64,000 nt of DNA from an uncultured Ignavibacterium sp. (GTDB lineage: Bacteria > Bacteroidota > Ignavibacteria > Ignavibacteriales > Ignavibacteriaceae), in the NCBI GenBank assembly GCA_937942875.1, contig CALEBT010000047.1, positions 1 through 64,000 of the forward strand, given 5' to 3'. The notes beneath the pieces were generated by a model. The model was given only the letters and a program-made list of their open reading frames with translations. It made no database searches and was not told the DNA's origin. Below are positions 34,755-43,776 of the stretch, one piece after another; within the stretch, counting starts at the first letter, position 1; each line of letters begins with the position of its first letter. The translations under genes were made by a program, and so were the position numbers.

Positions 34755-36389
34755 ATGCCACTATTAAATTCACTCTTTTCGGGTGTCTCTGGTCTTAGAA
34801 ATCATCAATCAATGATGGATGTTATAAGCAATAACATTTCTAACGTTAATACAATTGGTTATAAAAGTTCAAGAGTCACTTTCAGCGATACTTTCAACAG
34901 AATTATCAGATACGGTTCAAATCCAACTGAAACTTCCGGCGGAATAAATACTTTTCAAGTTGGCTTGGGAATGAGAATAAATACTGTTGACAGAACGTGG
35001 AATCAGGGAACTTTTGAAGGTACCGGAATTACCACAGATTTAGCTTTGCAAGGTCCTGGATTATTTATTCTTGAAAACAATGGTGAAAGATATTTCACCA
35101 GAGCTGGTGCATTTATATTTGATGCTGATGGCAGATTGGTTAATTCACAAAACGGTGCTATTGTTCAGGGTAAAGTTGCAAATAAAGAAGGAATTATTCC
35201 TCCGGGAAACTATCTTGAAGATATTCAGATTGATTCTTATATGAGATTGCCCGCTGTAGCTACTTCAAGAATTTCCTGGGGTGGTAACCTGAATAGTGCT
35301 TCGTCATTAACTCGTTCTGAAAATTATCTGCAGACTGGAAATATCAACTCAGCTCTTGCAGTTGGTGAATCTGTAACCGATCAAAACATTATTTATGATG
35401 AAAATGGAAATAAATATACTTTCTCAGTTAAATACACTAAGACTGCTGATAATACTTACGATATGGAATATCAATTAAAAGATTCTGATGGTAATACAGT
35501 CGTTGGTCCGACAACTCTACCAGTTGTATTCGATCCCGGAACAGGTCAGCTATTAACAGTAAATGGTAATCCACCAGCAGCAATTCAAATTCAGGATGTT
35601 AGTTTAGGCATCAATTTCAATTTTGATATGACTCAGATTACTCAAAATAATTCAACTTCTACAATTGCATCAACAGTTGACTCAAACAGACAACCAACAA
35701 TTATCACTGGTTCTGTTACTATATTTGATTCATTAGGTAATGCTCATATTTTAACTTTAAAGTACACAAAAGTTGATAACAATAGCTGGAAATGGACTGC
35801 TTCAGTTCCTGATAGTGCTGGAGGTTTAAGTGGAAATACAGGAAGCATTTCCTTTAACCCGGATGGTTCTGTGAATACAATTATTCCAAATCCTCCAGTA
35901 TTGACATTTACTCCAAATGGTGGTGCAAGTGCACAAAACATAATCTTAAATTTCGGTGAAAACTTCAGTGGAATTACGCAGACTTCAGCTAATTCAGTTT
36001 TGTCTGCATTGAGTCAGGATGGTTCGGCAGCAGCAACTTTGTCCAATCTTAGTATTGATAAATATGGTTTCATTGTTGGAGTATTCAGCAATGGTCAATC
36101 AAGAAAATTAGCACAAATAATGGTTGCAACTTTCCCAAATCTTAATGGTCTGTTAAGTGTTGGAGAAAATTTATACTCATTGAGTGCAAATACCGGTGAT
36201 CCTTTAATTGGTGAGCCTGGTGAATCAACAGGAACTACTATTCAATCTGGTGCTTTGGAACAATCTAATGTCGATTTGTCGGAAGAATTCACAAGGATGA
36301 TAGTATCACAACGTGGATTCCAGGCAAGCGCAAGAGTAGTTACTGTATCTGATAATTTATTGCAGGAAATCACAAACCTTGTAAGATAA
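34755..36389 (+). CDS. flgE: Flagellar hook protein FlgE, with two D2-type domains
   Basis: A 544-residue axial protein (Salmonella FlgE: 403). The N-terminal motif SVSGLRNHQSMMDVISNNISNVNTIGYKSSRVTFSDTF (about 9-48; first residues SGVSGLRNHQ) and C-terminal VDLSEEFTRMIVSQRGFQASARVVTVSDNLLQEITNLV are classical. The middle holds two similar beta domains, about 203-297 (IIYDENGNKYTFSVKY... FDPGTGQL) and about 312-410 (TIFDSLGNAHILTLKY... FNPDGSV), which accounts for the extra length. Strong AGGAGG at 34744-34749. It forms the hook outside the outer membrane. Confidence 0.96.
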   Translation: MPLLNSLFSGVSGLRNHQSMMDVISNNISNVNTIGYKSSRVTFSDTFNRIIRYGSNPTETSGGINTFQVGLGMRINTVDRTWNQGTFEGTGITTDLALQGPGLFILENNGERYFTRAGAFIFDADGRLVNSQNGAIVQGKVANKEGIIPPGNYLEDIQIDSYMRLPAVATSRISWGGNLNSASSLTRSENYLQTGNINSALAVGESVTDQNIIYDENGNKYTFSVKYTKTADNTYDMEYQLKDSDGNTVVGPTTLPVVFDPGTGQLLTVNGNPPAAIQIQDVSLGINFNFDMTQITQNNSTSTIASTVDSNRQPTIITGSVTIFDSLGNAHILTLKYTKVDNNSWKWTASVPDSAGGLSGNTGSISFNPDGSVNTIIPNPPVLTFTPNGGASAQNIILNFGENFSGITQTSANSVLSALSQDGSAAATLSNLSIDKYGFIVGVFSNGQSRKLAQIMVATFPNLNGLLSVGENLYSLSANTGDPLIGEPGESTGTTIQSGALEQSNVDLSEEFTRMIVSQRGFQASARVVTVSDNLLQEITNLVR

Positions 36390-36412
36390 TTCCTTCCTTA
36401 GCCCTCAAAATG

Positions 36413-36448
36413 GGGAGTCTCTTAGTTGAGGCTCCCTTTTTTATTTTT
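36413..36448 (+). terminator. Rho-independent terminator after flgE
   Basis: GGGAGTCTC (36413-36421) pairs with GAGGCTCCC (36428-36436) with one G-U pair and a 6-nt loop, followed by TTTTTTATTTTT. It marks the end of flagellar block A, before the new promoter of fliL. Confidence 0.92.
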
Positions 36449-36522
36449 AACCAACTGTTTAATAATAACCACTTATAATTATTATAATCTGAAATTCGTT
36501 ACTTATAAATGATAAATTTTGA

Positions 36523-36538
36523 TGGCATAACGATTGCA
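36523..36538 (+). promoter_or_regulatory. Sigma-54 (-24/-12) promoter of the fliL block
   Basis: TGGCAT-N5-TTGCA matches the sigma-54 consensus TGGCAC-N5-TTGCW with a single change, and it has the invariant GG (36524-36525) and GC (36536-36537) separated by 10 bp. It is located 58 bp before the fliL ATG in a 147-bp gene-free spacer, with a predicted start of transcription near 36549. RpoN and an enhancer-binding activator are required for such promoters; neither is in this window. Confidence 0.8.
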
Positions 36539-36595
36539 AATTATTTATAAAACTCTTTTTAAGGATAATTATAAAAAATTAACATAGAGTCGATA

Positions 36596-37129
36596 ATGAA
36601 ATCCAAAATTTTAATTATAGGATTACCACTTTATATAGTTCAATTGGTTTTGGTTTATTTTATCACTGCTAACATATTACTTTCCCAAAATAACCATTCA
36701 GAAAACAAATCAGAACGCAGAGAAGAAGTTAAATCCGAAGCATTAAACTCTGATAATAATAATGAAGAAAAGAAAAGCGAACAATCTGAGAAGAAAGAAC
36801 AAGCAAAATCTTCCGGAAAATCTGTAGGGGAATTTCTTTTTACACTTGATGATGTAATTTGTAACCCAGCCGAATCTAATGGTAAAGTATTGGTACTTAC
36901 AAGTATTGGCTTTGATATGAATAATGCAGAATCTAAAAAAATTATGGAAGAAAAAACTGTGATATTGAAAGATGTTGTTATTAGCAGCATAGCCAGAAAA
37001 ACAGTAAGCGAATTAAATAATGTTGCTAAAAGAGATTCTCTTAAAGCACAAATAGTGCAAAATATCGAATCAAAAATTCCAAATGTTAAAATAAACGATC
37101 TTTATTTCAGCAAATTTATCATTCAATAA
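36596..37129 (+). CDS. fliL: Flagellar basal body-associated protein FliL
   Basis: A 177-residue bitopic protein. A transmembrane helix (about 5-28) is followed by a charged E/K/S linker (35-68) and the FliL stomatin-like domain (about 75-177). The domain contains FTLDDVICNPAESNGKVLVLTSIGFDM and ends LKAQIVQNIESKIPNVKINDLYFSKFIIQ. FliL encircles stator units and supports torque and swarming. It opens block B, just downstream of the sigma-54 promoter and ahead of fliM. Confidence 0.9.
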   Translation: MKSKILIIGLPLYIVQLVLVYFITANILLSQNNHSENKSERREEVKSEALNSDNNNEEKKSEQSEKKEQAKSSGKSVGEFLFTLDDVICNPAESNGKVLVLTSIGFDMNNAESKKIMEEKTVILKDVVISSIARKTVSELNNVAKRDSLKAQIVQNIESKIPNVKINDLYFSKFIIQ

Positions 37130-37147
37130 AAGAGAGAATTAAAAATT

Positions 37148-38122
37148 ATGGCAGAAGTATTATCACAACAAGATATAGATGATATTCTCAAAGGCGGCGG
37201 TAACTTTAATGATGTTAAAACAAATGAAAAAGAAGTACTACCTTATGATTTTCGTTTGCCGAACAGAATATCTAAATCTCAATTAAGAACTATTAGAAAT
37301 ATTAGTGAAAATTTTGCTGAAAGTTTTGGTTCTTATTTGATGACAACTCTGCAAACAGTGGTTAATATAAGAGTAAATACTGTAGATCAGATTTATTATT
37401 CTGAATACGTGCTATCAGTTCCTGATCCGGCTGTACTTTATGCTTTTACAATTAAAGGTACAGACATCAGATTAGTGCTTGAACTTAACGTTGACTTTGC
37501 TTTAGCTCTTGTGGATAGACTTCTTGGTGGAAATGGTAACAGTATGAAACCTCAGAAGGTAATTACTCAGATAGAACAAAAAGTACTATCAAATGTCATC
37601 GAAAAAATTATGTTCGATCTTAAGAAAGCTTGGATGGTGGTAGATAATTTTGAATTCAAACTTGATAGTTTTGAAACTGATATAGATTTTGTTCAATTAT
37701 CTTCATCAAACGAATCAGTGCTTCTTATCTCATTCGAAATTTCTATCGGAGATCAAGCATATCTAATGAATTTATGCTTTACTACTTTTGCTTTTGATCC
37801 GATTCTCTCTAAGCTTTCATCAAAAAAAGTAAGCAACATTAAAAATTCAAAATATTATGGTATGTCTGCTGCTGAAGTAATCAAACTTCAACTTTCAGAA
37901 GTTGAATTACCGGTTGTCGTTGAACTTGGTGAAACACAAATTACATTTCAGGAGCTGATTGACTTAAAAATCGGTGATATAATTGTTCTGGACAATAAGA
38001 TTCACAATGAACTCAAAGTCAGTGTAAATGATAAACTTTCGTATTATGCTCATCCTGGCATAGTAAATAATCATAAAGCTATAAGAATAACAAAAAATTT
38101 ATTAACAAATATTTCAATGTGA
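37148..38122 (+). CDS. fliM: Flagellar motor switch protein FliM
   Basis: A 324-residue protein. The N-terminal EVLSQQDIDDILKGGG (about 3-18) is the CheY-P-binding peptide (consensus LSQxEIDALL). The middle CheC-like domain (about 40-220) contains ALALVDRLLGGNG, and the C-terminal SpoA/FliN-like domain (about 248-320) contains VELPVVVELGETQITFQELIDLKIGDII. Presence of the N-terminal peptide predicts chemotactic control by a CheY encoded elsewhere, or possibly by one of the receiver proteins here. Confidence 0.97.
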   Translation: MAEVLSQQDIDDILKGGGNFNDVKTNEKEVLPYDFRLPNRISKSQLRTIRNISENFAESFGSYLMTTLQTVVNIRVNTVDQIYYSEYVLSVPDPAVLYAFTIKGTDIRLVLELNVDFALALVDRLLGGNGNSMKPQKVITQIEQKVLSNVIEKIMFDLKKAWMVVDNFEFKLDSFETDIDFVQLSSSNESVLLISFEISIGDQAYLMNLCFTTFAFDPILSKLSSKKVSNIKNSKYYGMSAAEVIKLQLSEVELPVVVELGETQITFQELIDLKIGDIIVLDNKIHNELKVSVNDKLSYYAHPGIVNNHKAIRITKNLLTNISM

Positions 38123-38131
38123 GGAAATACT

Positions 38132-38518
38132 ATGGATAATCCATTAGATAATCAGAATCTAAATCAATTTCAGTCCCCAGATATGAATAAAAAGTCTGCC
38201 TCTACTGCTGATTTTCCGTCTTTCGACGAAAGTCAGTTCAGTGGAAGTTCAGAAATAGATGAGAAAATAAACTTCTTAAAAGATTTGAAACTGAATGTAT
38301 ATATCGAATTAGGCAGAACATTTATGCAAATTAAAGACATACTTGAACTGGAAAGAGGTTATGTTATTGAGCTTGATAAATTAGCAAGTGAGCCAGTAGA
38401 TATTTACGTGAACAATAAAAAAATTGCAGAAGGCGAAGTTGTGGTAATTGATAAACATTTCGGCGTTAAGATTGTTTCTCTCACAGAGCCAAAAAATACC
38501 TTGAAGGGATTGATATAA
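38132..38518 (+). CDS. fliN: Flagellar motor switch protein FliN
   Basis: A 128-residue protein with a variable, acidic N-terminus (1-48) and the SpoA domain (about 50-125): LKLNVYIELGRTFMQIKDILELERGYVIELDKLASEPVDIYVNNKKIAEGEVVVIDKHFGVKI. This is the standard FliN core that forms the lower C ring and docks FliH. It follows fliM by 9 bp and ends one base into fliO. Confidence 0.95.
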   Translation: MDNPLDNQNLNQFQSPDMNKKSASTADFPSFDESQFSGSSEIDEKINFLKDLKLNVYIELGRTFMQIKDILELERGYVIELDKLASEPVDIYVNNKKIAEGEVVVIDKHFGVKIVSLTEPKNTLKGLI

Positions 38519-38847
38519 TGAGTTTGTTTGATATAATCAAACTCATCTTTCCGCTTCTTCTTATAATTGGTCTTTTATCTGGACTCCTTCTTTTGGTAAA
38601 AAAGATTCAATTTAATGGAAGCAGAATAATTCAATCAAATATTAAAGTTGTTCATACTTTAATGCTTATGCCTAAGAAATATATGAGTTTTGTAAAGATT
38701 AATGACAGAATAATTGTATTAGGTATTAGCGATCATAACATTACTTTAATAAAAGAATTAAATGCCAATGAACTTGAAATAAATGAGTCAAACAATACCT
38801 CAGGTTCAAGCTTTAGCGATCATTTAAAGAGTTTGATTAAAAGATGA
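38518..38847 (+). CDS. fliO: Flagellar export chaperone FliO
   Basis: A 109-residue protein with one membrane helix (about 10-28) and a small cytoplasmic domain with RIIQSNIKVVHTLMLMPKKYMSFVKINDRIIVLGISDHNITLIKEL, the FliO pattern (xxLgpkrslvlVrvgdrxlLlGvt). It assists assembly of the FliP ring. Position between fliN and fliP confirms the call despite low sequence conservation. Confidence 0.88.
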   Translation: MSLFDIIKLIFPLLLIIGLLSGLLLLVKKIQFNGSRIIQSNIKVVHTLMLMPKKYMSFVKINDRIIVLGISDHNITLIKELNANELEINESNNTSGSSFSDHLKSLIKR

Positions 38848-39611
38848 AAAAAAATTTTTTGATTTCGGCTTTATCTCTTTTTTTAATTTTTGCTTCGACT
38901 AGTTTTGCACAAACAACCCAAAGTTTATCTTTTCCAGTTCCAAAACTAAATGTTGATATTGGCACTTCTCAGAGCGGTCAGGATGTAGCTGTTACATTAC
39001 AGATTTTACTTTTAATGACAATCCTTGCTCTTGCACCATCAATTATTATAATGACAACATCTTATCTGAGAATAATTATTGTTTTTCATTTTCTTAAAAG
39101 TGCACTCGGAACTCAGCAAATGCCACCGGGGCAGTTATTATCCGGTATAGCTTTATTTATTACTTTCTTTGTAATGGCTCCAACCTGGAACGAGGTAAAT
39201 GAAAAAGCATTAAAACCTTTGATGGATAAAAACATATCCGTTGAAGAAGCTTATGATAAGGGGATTGAACCAATCAGAAATTTTATGTTTAAGCACGTTA
39301 GAAATGAAGACCTTGAACTTTTTATTTCTATGGCTAATATGGAAAGGCCAAACTCAAGAAATGAATTACCAACTTATATTATTGTTCCCGCTTTTGCTCT
39401 TAGTGAGTTAAGAACTGGATTTATAATCGGATTTTTCTTGTTTATTCCTTTTTTAATGGTGGATTTAATTATTTCCAGTATTCTTATGTCAATGGGAATG
39501 ATGATGCTTCCACCAATGTTAGTTTCATTGCCTTTCAAAATATTACTTTTTGTACTAGTTGATGGATGGAATTTAATAGTAGGTTCAATAGTAAGGAGTA
39601 TCATACAATGA
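38844..39611 (+). CDS. fliP: Flagellar export gate protein FliP
   Basis: A 255-residue protein with a cleavable signal peptide (1-22, ending SFA), then four helices. Conserved: LQILLLMTILALAPSIIIMTTSYLRIIIVFHFLKSALGTQQMPPGQLL (about 51-98, begins LQILLLM), PAFALSELRTGFIIGFFLFIPFLMVD and the C-terminal MGMMMLPPMLVSLPFKILLFVLVDGWNLI. It is the core of the export gate pore. It overlaps fliO and fliQ by 4 bp. Confidence 0.97.
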   Translation: MKKNFLISALSLFLIFASTSFAQTTQSLSFPVPKLNVDIGTSQSGQDVAVTLQILLLMTILALAPSIIIMTTSYLRIIIVFHFLKSALGTQQMPPGQLLSGIALFITFFVMAPTWNEVNEKALKPLMDKNISVEEAYDKGIEPIRNFMFKHVRNEDLELFISMANMERPNSRNELPTYIIVPAFALSELRTGFIIGFFLFIPFLMVDLIISSILMSMGMMMLPPMLVSLPFKILLFVLVDGWNLIVGSIVRSIIQ

Positions 39612-39877
39612 CCGAACAAATAGTAATTGACCTTTTATCAGAAGCATTTTATGGCGCTTTTTATATCTTATTGCCAATTCTGGGAGTAGCTTTAGTGGTT
39701 GGTATTTTAGTCTCAATCTTTCAGGCAGCGACTTCTATTCAAGAAATGACATTAACTTTTATTCCTAAAATTTTAGTTACTGCAATAACAGTAATTCTTA
39801 TTATACCATTTGCCCTGGACATTATGATTCCACTAACTAAAAAATATTTCACAATATTTATCACATTGATTAAGTAA
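39608..39877 (+). CDS. fliQ: Flagellar export gate protein FliQ
   Basis: An 89-residue protein from ATG 39608, which overlaps the fliP TGA; the longer reading from 39566 is out of line with the family. Two membrane helices (about 16-38 and 55-76) are joined by VSIFQAATSIQEMTLTFIPKI, the conserved FliQ loop. It packs around FliP in the export gate. Confidence 0.96.
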   Translation: MTEQIVIDLLSEAFYGAFYILLPILGVALVVGILVSIFQAATSIQEMTLTFIPKILVTAITVILIIPFALDIMIPLTKKYFTIFITLIK

Positions 39878-40648
39878 ATGATAAACATAGCTGATTTCAT
39901 TTTATTGTTATTAGTATTTCTAAGAATTTCCTCAGCGATAATTGTTGCACCATTTCTTGGGAGCAGAGGAATTCCGGTTACTATAAAACTTTTTTTATCT
40001 TTAGTAATCAGCTATATAATTTACCTTTCTCTTGATAAAAACCTTATCCCTCCGATTGAAGCAAATTGGACTCTTTTTGTGTTTGCAGTAAAAGAAATAA
40101 TTGCAGGCTTAATAATAGGCTTTATGCTTCAGTTTGTGTTTTTTGCGGTGAATTATGCCGGAACACTTATAGGATTTGATATGATGCTAAATATGGCAGA
40201 AGTTTTTAATCCAAATGAAGATGTTCAATCAAATATTATTGGTGAAATGTTGTATTACGGAGCTTTGATTATTTTTATTCTGATTAATGGACATCACTAT
40301 CTGATTCAATCATTAAATTACTCTTACAAAGTAATTCAGGTTGGAAATTTTATAATTTCTGAGCCATTGCATATATATCTTGTGAAACTAACTGCAAGTG
40401 TATTCGTGCTTGCAATAAAAATTGCTTCTCCTGTGCTGGTTTCATTTTTTCTTGTTCATATCGCAGAAGGAATCATAGCACGAATGATTCCTCAAATGCA
40501 GGTATTTTTTGTAACTCAACCACTTAAACTGGGACTTGGAATATTTCTAATTCTATTAACATTACCGCTTTACATATATATGATAAAGAATCTGCTTATT
40601 GAGTATGAAAAAAGACTTTATATTCTAATAAATACTATGGGTGCATAA
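39878..40648 (+). CDS. fliR: Flagellar export gate protein FliR
   Basis: A 256-residue polytopic protein with six or so helices. It contains VFLRISSAIIVAPFLGSRGIPVTIKLFLSLVISYI at the N-terminus (about 14-48, starting FLRISSA), FAVKEIIAGLIIGFMLQ near 70 and the AEGIIARMIPQMQVFFVTQPLKLGLG loop near 199-224, typical of FliR. The start follows the fliQ stop with no gap, and flhB follows directly. Confidence 0.96.
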   Translation: MINIADFILLLLVFLRISSAIIVAPFLGSRGIPVTIKLFLSLVISYIIYLSLDKNLIPPIEANWTLFVFAVKEIIAGLIIGFMLQFVFFAVNYAGTLIGFDMMLNMAEVFNPNEDVQSNIIGEMLYYGALIIFILINGHHYLIQSLNYSYKVIQVGNFIISEPLHIYLVKLTASVFVLAIKIASPVLVSFFLVHIAEGIIARMIPQMQVFFVTQPLKLGLGIFLILLTLPLYIYMIKNLLIEYEKRLYILINTMGA

Positions 40649-41725
40649 ATGGCAGAGCATCAAGGACAGGAAAAAACTGAACAACCGACACAGAAAAAAT
40701 TAGATGACTCACGTAGAGAAGGAATGGTTGCTAAAAGTATGGAAGTTAATTCTTTACTTATTGTATTTGCTGGTATTGTTACGATCTTTTTATTTCAGTC
40801 TTCTATTGCAAAAAACTTTACTTCCTTTTCGGTTAATATTTTTGGTGCCCTTGATGTCTTGCCTAAAAGACTTGGAATGATTCAAAGTTATTTTATTGAT
40901 TGGTATTGGTTTTTTCTTGCTGTGATTGCTCCTGTTTTAGTGGCAGTTTTTTTTATTTCTTTAGCTTCAAATATTTCACAGGTCGGATTAAAAATCTCTC
41001 CAAAAGCTCTTGAGCCAAAGTTTAATAAACTTAATCCTTTGAATGGAATAAAAAGAATTCTGTCTACGAGGTCATTGGTTGAACTTGTTAAGACATTACT
41101 AAAATTCTTTCTAATATCTTTATTCACATATGTGGTTCTAAAAGATTTTTTTAATTCAGCTACAATTTTAGAGAACAGCGATATTGCAGATATAATGACT
41201 TTTATGATTGATTCTGCATTCTCTCTTATGTGGAAATTTGCAATACTTTACACACTAATTGCAGCAGCAGATTTTGCTTATCAGAAATTTAAATTCAAAA
41301 AAGATATGATGATGACCAAAGAAGAAGTGAAAGAAGAAATGAAGCAAACCGAAGGTGATCCGATAGTCAAATCAAGAATTAAAAGAATGCAACTTCAGTC
41401 TGCCAAAAATAGAATGATGAAGGAATTACCAACTGCCGATGTTGTGATTACTAACCCCACTCACTATGCTGTTGCATTAAGATATGATATGCTAAAAAAG
41501 AATGCTCCTGAAGTAATTGCAAAAGGCGTTGATGAACTTGCCCAGAGAATAAAAAAAGTAGCTGCTGAACATAATATACCTATTCACGAGGACCGAGAGT
41601 TAGCAAGGGCGTTATATAAAATGTGTAATATTGGCGACACAATTCCGCAACAATTATTTAAAGCTGTTGCACAAGTTCTTGCTTATATCTACAACCTGAA
41701 AAAGAATAAAAAGAAAAATTATTAG
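40649..41725 (+). CDS. flhB: Flagellar export switch protein FlhB
   Basis: A 358-residue protein: EKTEQPTQKKLDDSRREG (8-25), four membrane helices (about 33-210), then a cytoplasmic domain with the autocleavage motif N269-P-T-H, the same residue number as in Salmonella. Cleavage between N and P switches export from hook to filament substrates together with FliK. The C-terminal EDRELARALYKMCNIGDTIP is conserved. No sign of truncation. Confidence 0.97.
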   Translation: MAEHQGQEKTEQPTQKKLDDSRREGMVAKSMEVNSLLIVFAGIVTIFLFQSSIAKNFTSFSVNIFGALDVLPKRLGMIQSYFIDWYWFFLAVIAPVLVAVFFISLASNISQVGLKISPKALEPKFNKLNPLNGIKRILSTRSLVELVKTLLKFFLISLFTYVVLKDFFNSATILENSDIADIMTFMIDSAFSLMWKFAILYTLIAAADFAYQKFKFKKDMMMTKEEVKEEMKQTEGDPIVKSRIKRMQLQSAKNRMMKELPTADVVITNPTHYAVALRYDMLKKNAPEVIAKGVDELAQRIKKVAAEHNIPIHEDRELARALYKMCNIGDTIPQQLFKAVAQVLAYIYNLKKNKKKNY

Positions 41726-41727
41726 CT

Positions 41728-43776
41728 ATGAAACTATTTAATCAAAATACTGATATGTTGCTTGCCTTTGGATTACTTTTAATCCTTGGCTTGATGATAA
41801 TTCCACTACCAGCAGGGCTATTGGATTTTTTTCTAGCTTTAAGCATTACTTTATCAGTCTTAATCTTAGTTGTTTCTCTTTTTATTAAATCTCCATTAGA
41901 TTTATCTGTATTTCCGGGATTATTACTTATTTCAACTTTATTCAGATTATCATTAAACATAAGTTCCACAAGGTTAATCCTGATTGATGGCTATGCCGGA
42001 AAAGTAATTGAAACTTTTGGTTCTTTTGTTGTAAGGGGGGATTATGTAGTTGGATTTATAGTTTTCATTATTCTTGTAATAATTCAATTCATTGTAATTG
42101 TAAAAGGTTCTGGTAGAATTTCTGAAGTCGCTGCTCGTTTTACTTTAGACGCAATGCCTGGAAAACAAATGGCTATAGATGCTGACTTAAATACAGGTTT
42201 AATTAATGAAGATGAGGCAAAGAAAAGAAGGGAAAACATTTCCCGAGAAGCGGAATTTTATGGTGCTATGGATGGAGCAAGTAAATTTGTTAAAGGTGAT
42301 GCAATTGCTGGTTTAATTATAACAGCAATAAATATTATTGGTGGTTTTATTATCGGAGTCGGACAAAGGGGTCTTCCTGTTGTTGATTCACTTCAGCAAT
42401 ATACAATTCTTACAATTGGTGATGGATTAGTTTCTCAGATCCCAGCTTTATTAATATCAACAGCAGCGGGATTTGTTGTAACAAGAGATGCCTCGGGAGT
42501 TTCTTTAGACTCTAAATTTAAATTACAATTACTATCTAATTACAGAGTTTTAGCTATTGTTGCTCTGACGGTTGTTATTTTTGGATTGCTTCCCGGAATG
42601 CCAACTTTACCGTTTTTAATTCTTGGTGTTTCTTTGGGAATAAGCTCACTCTTAAAGAGAAAAGAAGTTCAGGAGGCTGCTCAAGCTATAACTGAAGAAA
42701 AGATTTCTCAACCAATTCCTGAAGAAACTGTTGAACAATATCTTCAGGTTGACCCGATAGAAATTGAGATTGGCTATGGTCTCATCTCTCTTGTTGATGA
42801 AAATCAAGGAGGAAATTTATTTCAAAAAATTGCTTCAATAAGAAAATTTATTGCTTTAGAATATGGAGTTCTAATACCACCAGTAAGAGTAAGGGATAAT
42901 CTTCAACTTAATCCCAATCAATATGTGTTTAAGATTAAAGGTAATATTGTTTCGAATGATGAAATTTTCCCGGACAGATATCTTGCTATGAATCCTGGTG
43001 GAATCTCGGAGTCTTTGCAGGGAATACTGACTAAAGACCCTGCCTTCGGATTAGAAAGTTACTGGATAACAAGCGAAGAAAAAGATAGAGCTGAAATGCT
43101 GGGCTATACAGTTGTTGATTCTATTTCTGTTCTTTCAACAAATTTGCAGGAAACATTAAAGAAAAATTTTGACAAAATATTAACTCGTCAGGCAGTAAAA
43201 CAGTTACTGGATAACTTAAAGAAAGAATATCCTGCAGTTGTAGAAGAAATTCAACCTGATAATCTGCCTCTCGGTACTATACAGAAAATTTTACAGAATC
43301 TGCTGAAGGAATTTATCCCGATTAAAGATCTGGTTCAGATAATTGAGTCATTGATTGACTATTCCAAGGTAACTAAAAATATTGATGTTTTAACTGAATA
43401 TGTCAGACACTCATTGGGCAATACGATTGCAAATATTTATAAAGATTCAAACGGAATTATCCACGCTGCATCAATCGGGCAAGGCTTAGAACAATTTATT
43501 ACAAGATCTTTACAAAATCAGAAAGAGTCTGTTCAGACTTTAGGCCTTACTCCTCAGATGCTTGCTGACATTAAGTCTTCTCTAGAAAGCATTTATGAGA
43601 AATTTAATTCTTTGGGATATCAGCCGGTTCTGATTACCTCTGCTACCATCAGACCATATTTTTATAGACTGATAAACAGTTCATTCCCTGATTTTGCTGT
43701 ATTATCCTTTACTGAATTACCTTCAAATATTGAAATTGAATTTATTGATAATCTGGAGCTGACAAATGCAAATTAA
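41728..43776 (+). CDS. flhA: Flagellar export gate protein FlhA
   Basis: A 682-residue protein: eight membrane helices in the first 310 residues with the FHIPEP-type loop GSGRISEVAARFTLDAMPGKQMAIDADLNTGLI (about 128-160) and EAEFYGAMDGASKFVKGDAIAG. The cytoplasmic nonameric ring domain (about 330-682) follows. Length and order match FlhA, the proton-driven export motor and chaperone dock. Its last 11 bp overlap flhF. Confidence 0.97.
   Translation: MKLFNQNTDMLLAFGLLLILGLMIIPLPAGLLDFFLALSITLSVLILVVSLFIKSPLDLSVFPGLLLISTLFRLSLNISSTRLILIDGYAGKVIETFGSFVVRGDYVVGFIVFIILVIIQFIVIVKGSGRISEVAARFTLDAMPGKQMAIDADLNTGLINEDEAKKRRENISREAEFYGAMDGASKFVKGDAIAGLIITAINIIGGFIIGVGQRGLPVVDSLQQYTILTIGDGLVSQIPALLISTAAGFVVTRDASGVSLDSKFKLQLLSNYRVLAIVALTVVIFGLLPGMPTLPFLILGVSLGISSLLKRKEVQEAAQAITEEKISQPIPEETVEQYLQVDPIEIEIGYGLISLVDENQGGNLFQKIASIRKFIALEYGVLIPPVRVRDNLQLNPNQYVFKIKGNIVSNDEIFPDRYLAMNPGGISESLQGILTKDPAFGLESYWITSEEKDRAEMLGYTVVDSISVLSTNLQETLKKNFDKILTRQAVKQLLDNLKKEYPAVVEEIQPDNLPLGTIQKILQNLLKEFIPIKDLVQIIESLIDYSKVTKNIDVLTEYVRHSLGNTIANIYKDSNGIIHAASIGQGLEQFITRSLQNQKESVQTLGLTPQMLADIKSSLESIYEKFNSLGYQPVLITSATIRPYFYRLINSSFPDFAVLSFTELPSNIEIEFIDNLELTNAN

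Noticed and set aside
39566..39607. N-terminal extension of fliQ
   Set aside because: FliQ proteins are about 89 residues and begin close to the ATG at 39608, which overlaps the fliP stop as elsewhere in the operon.
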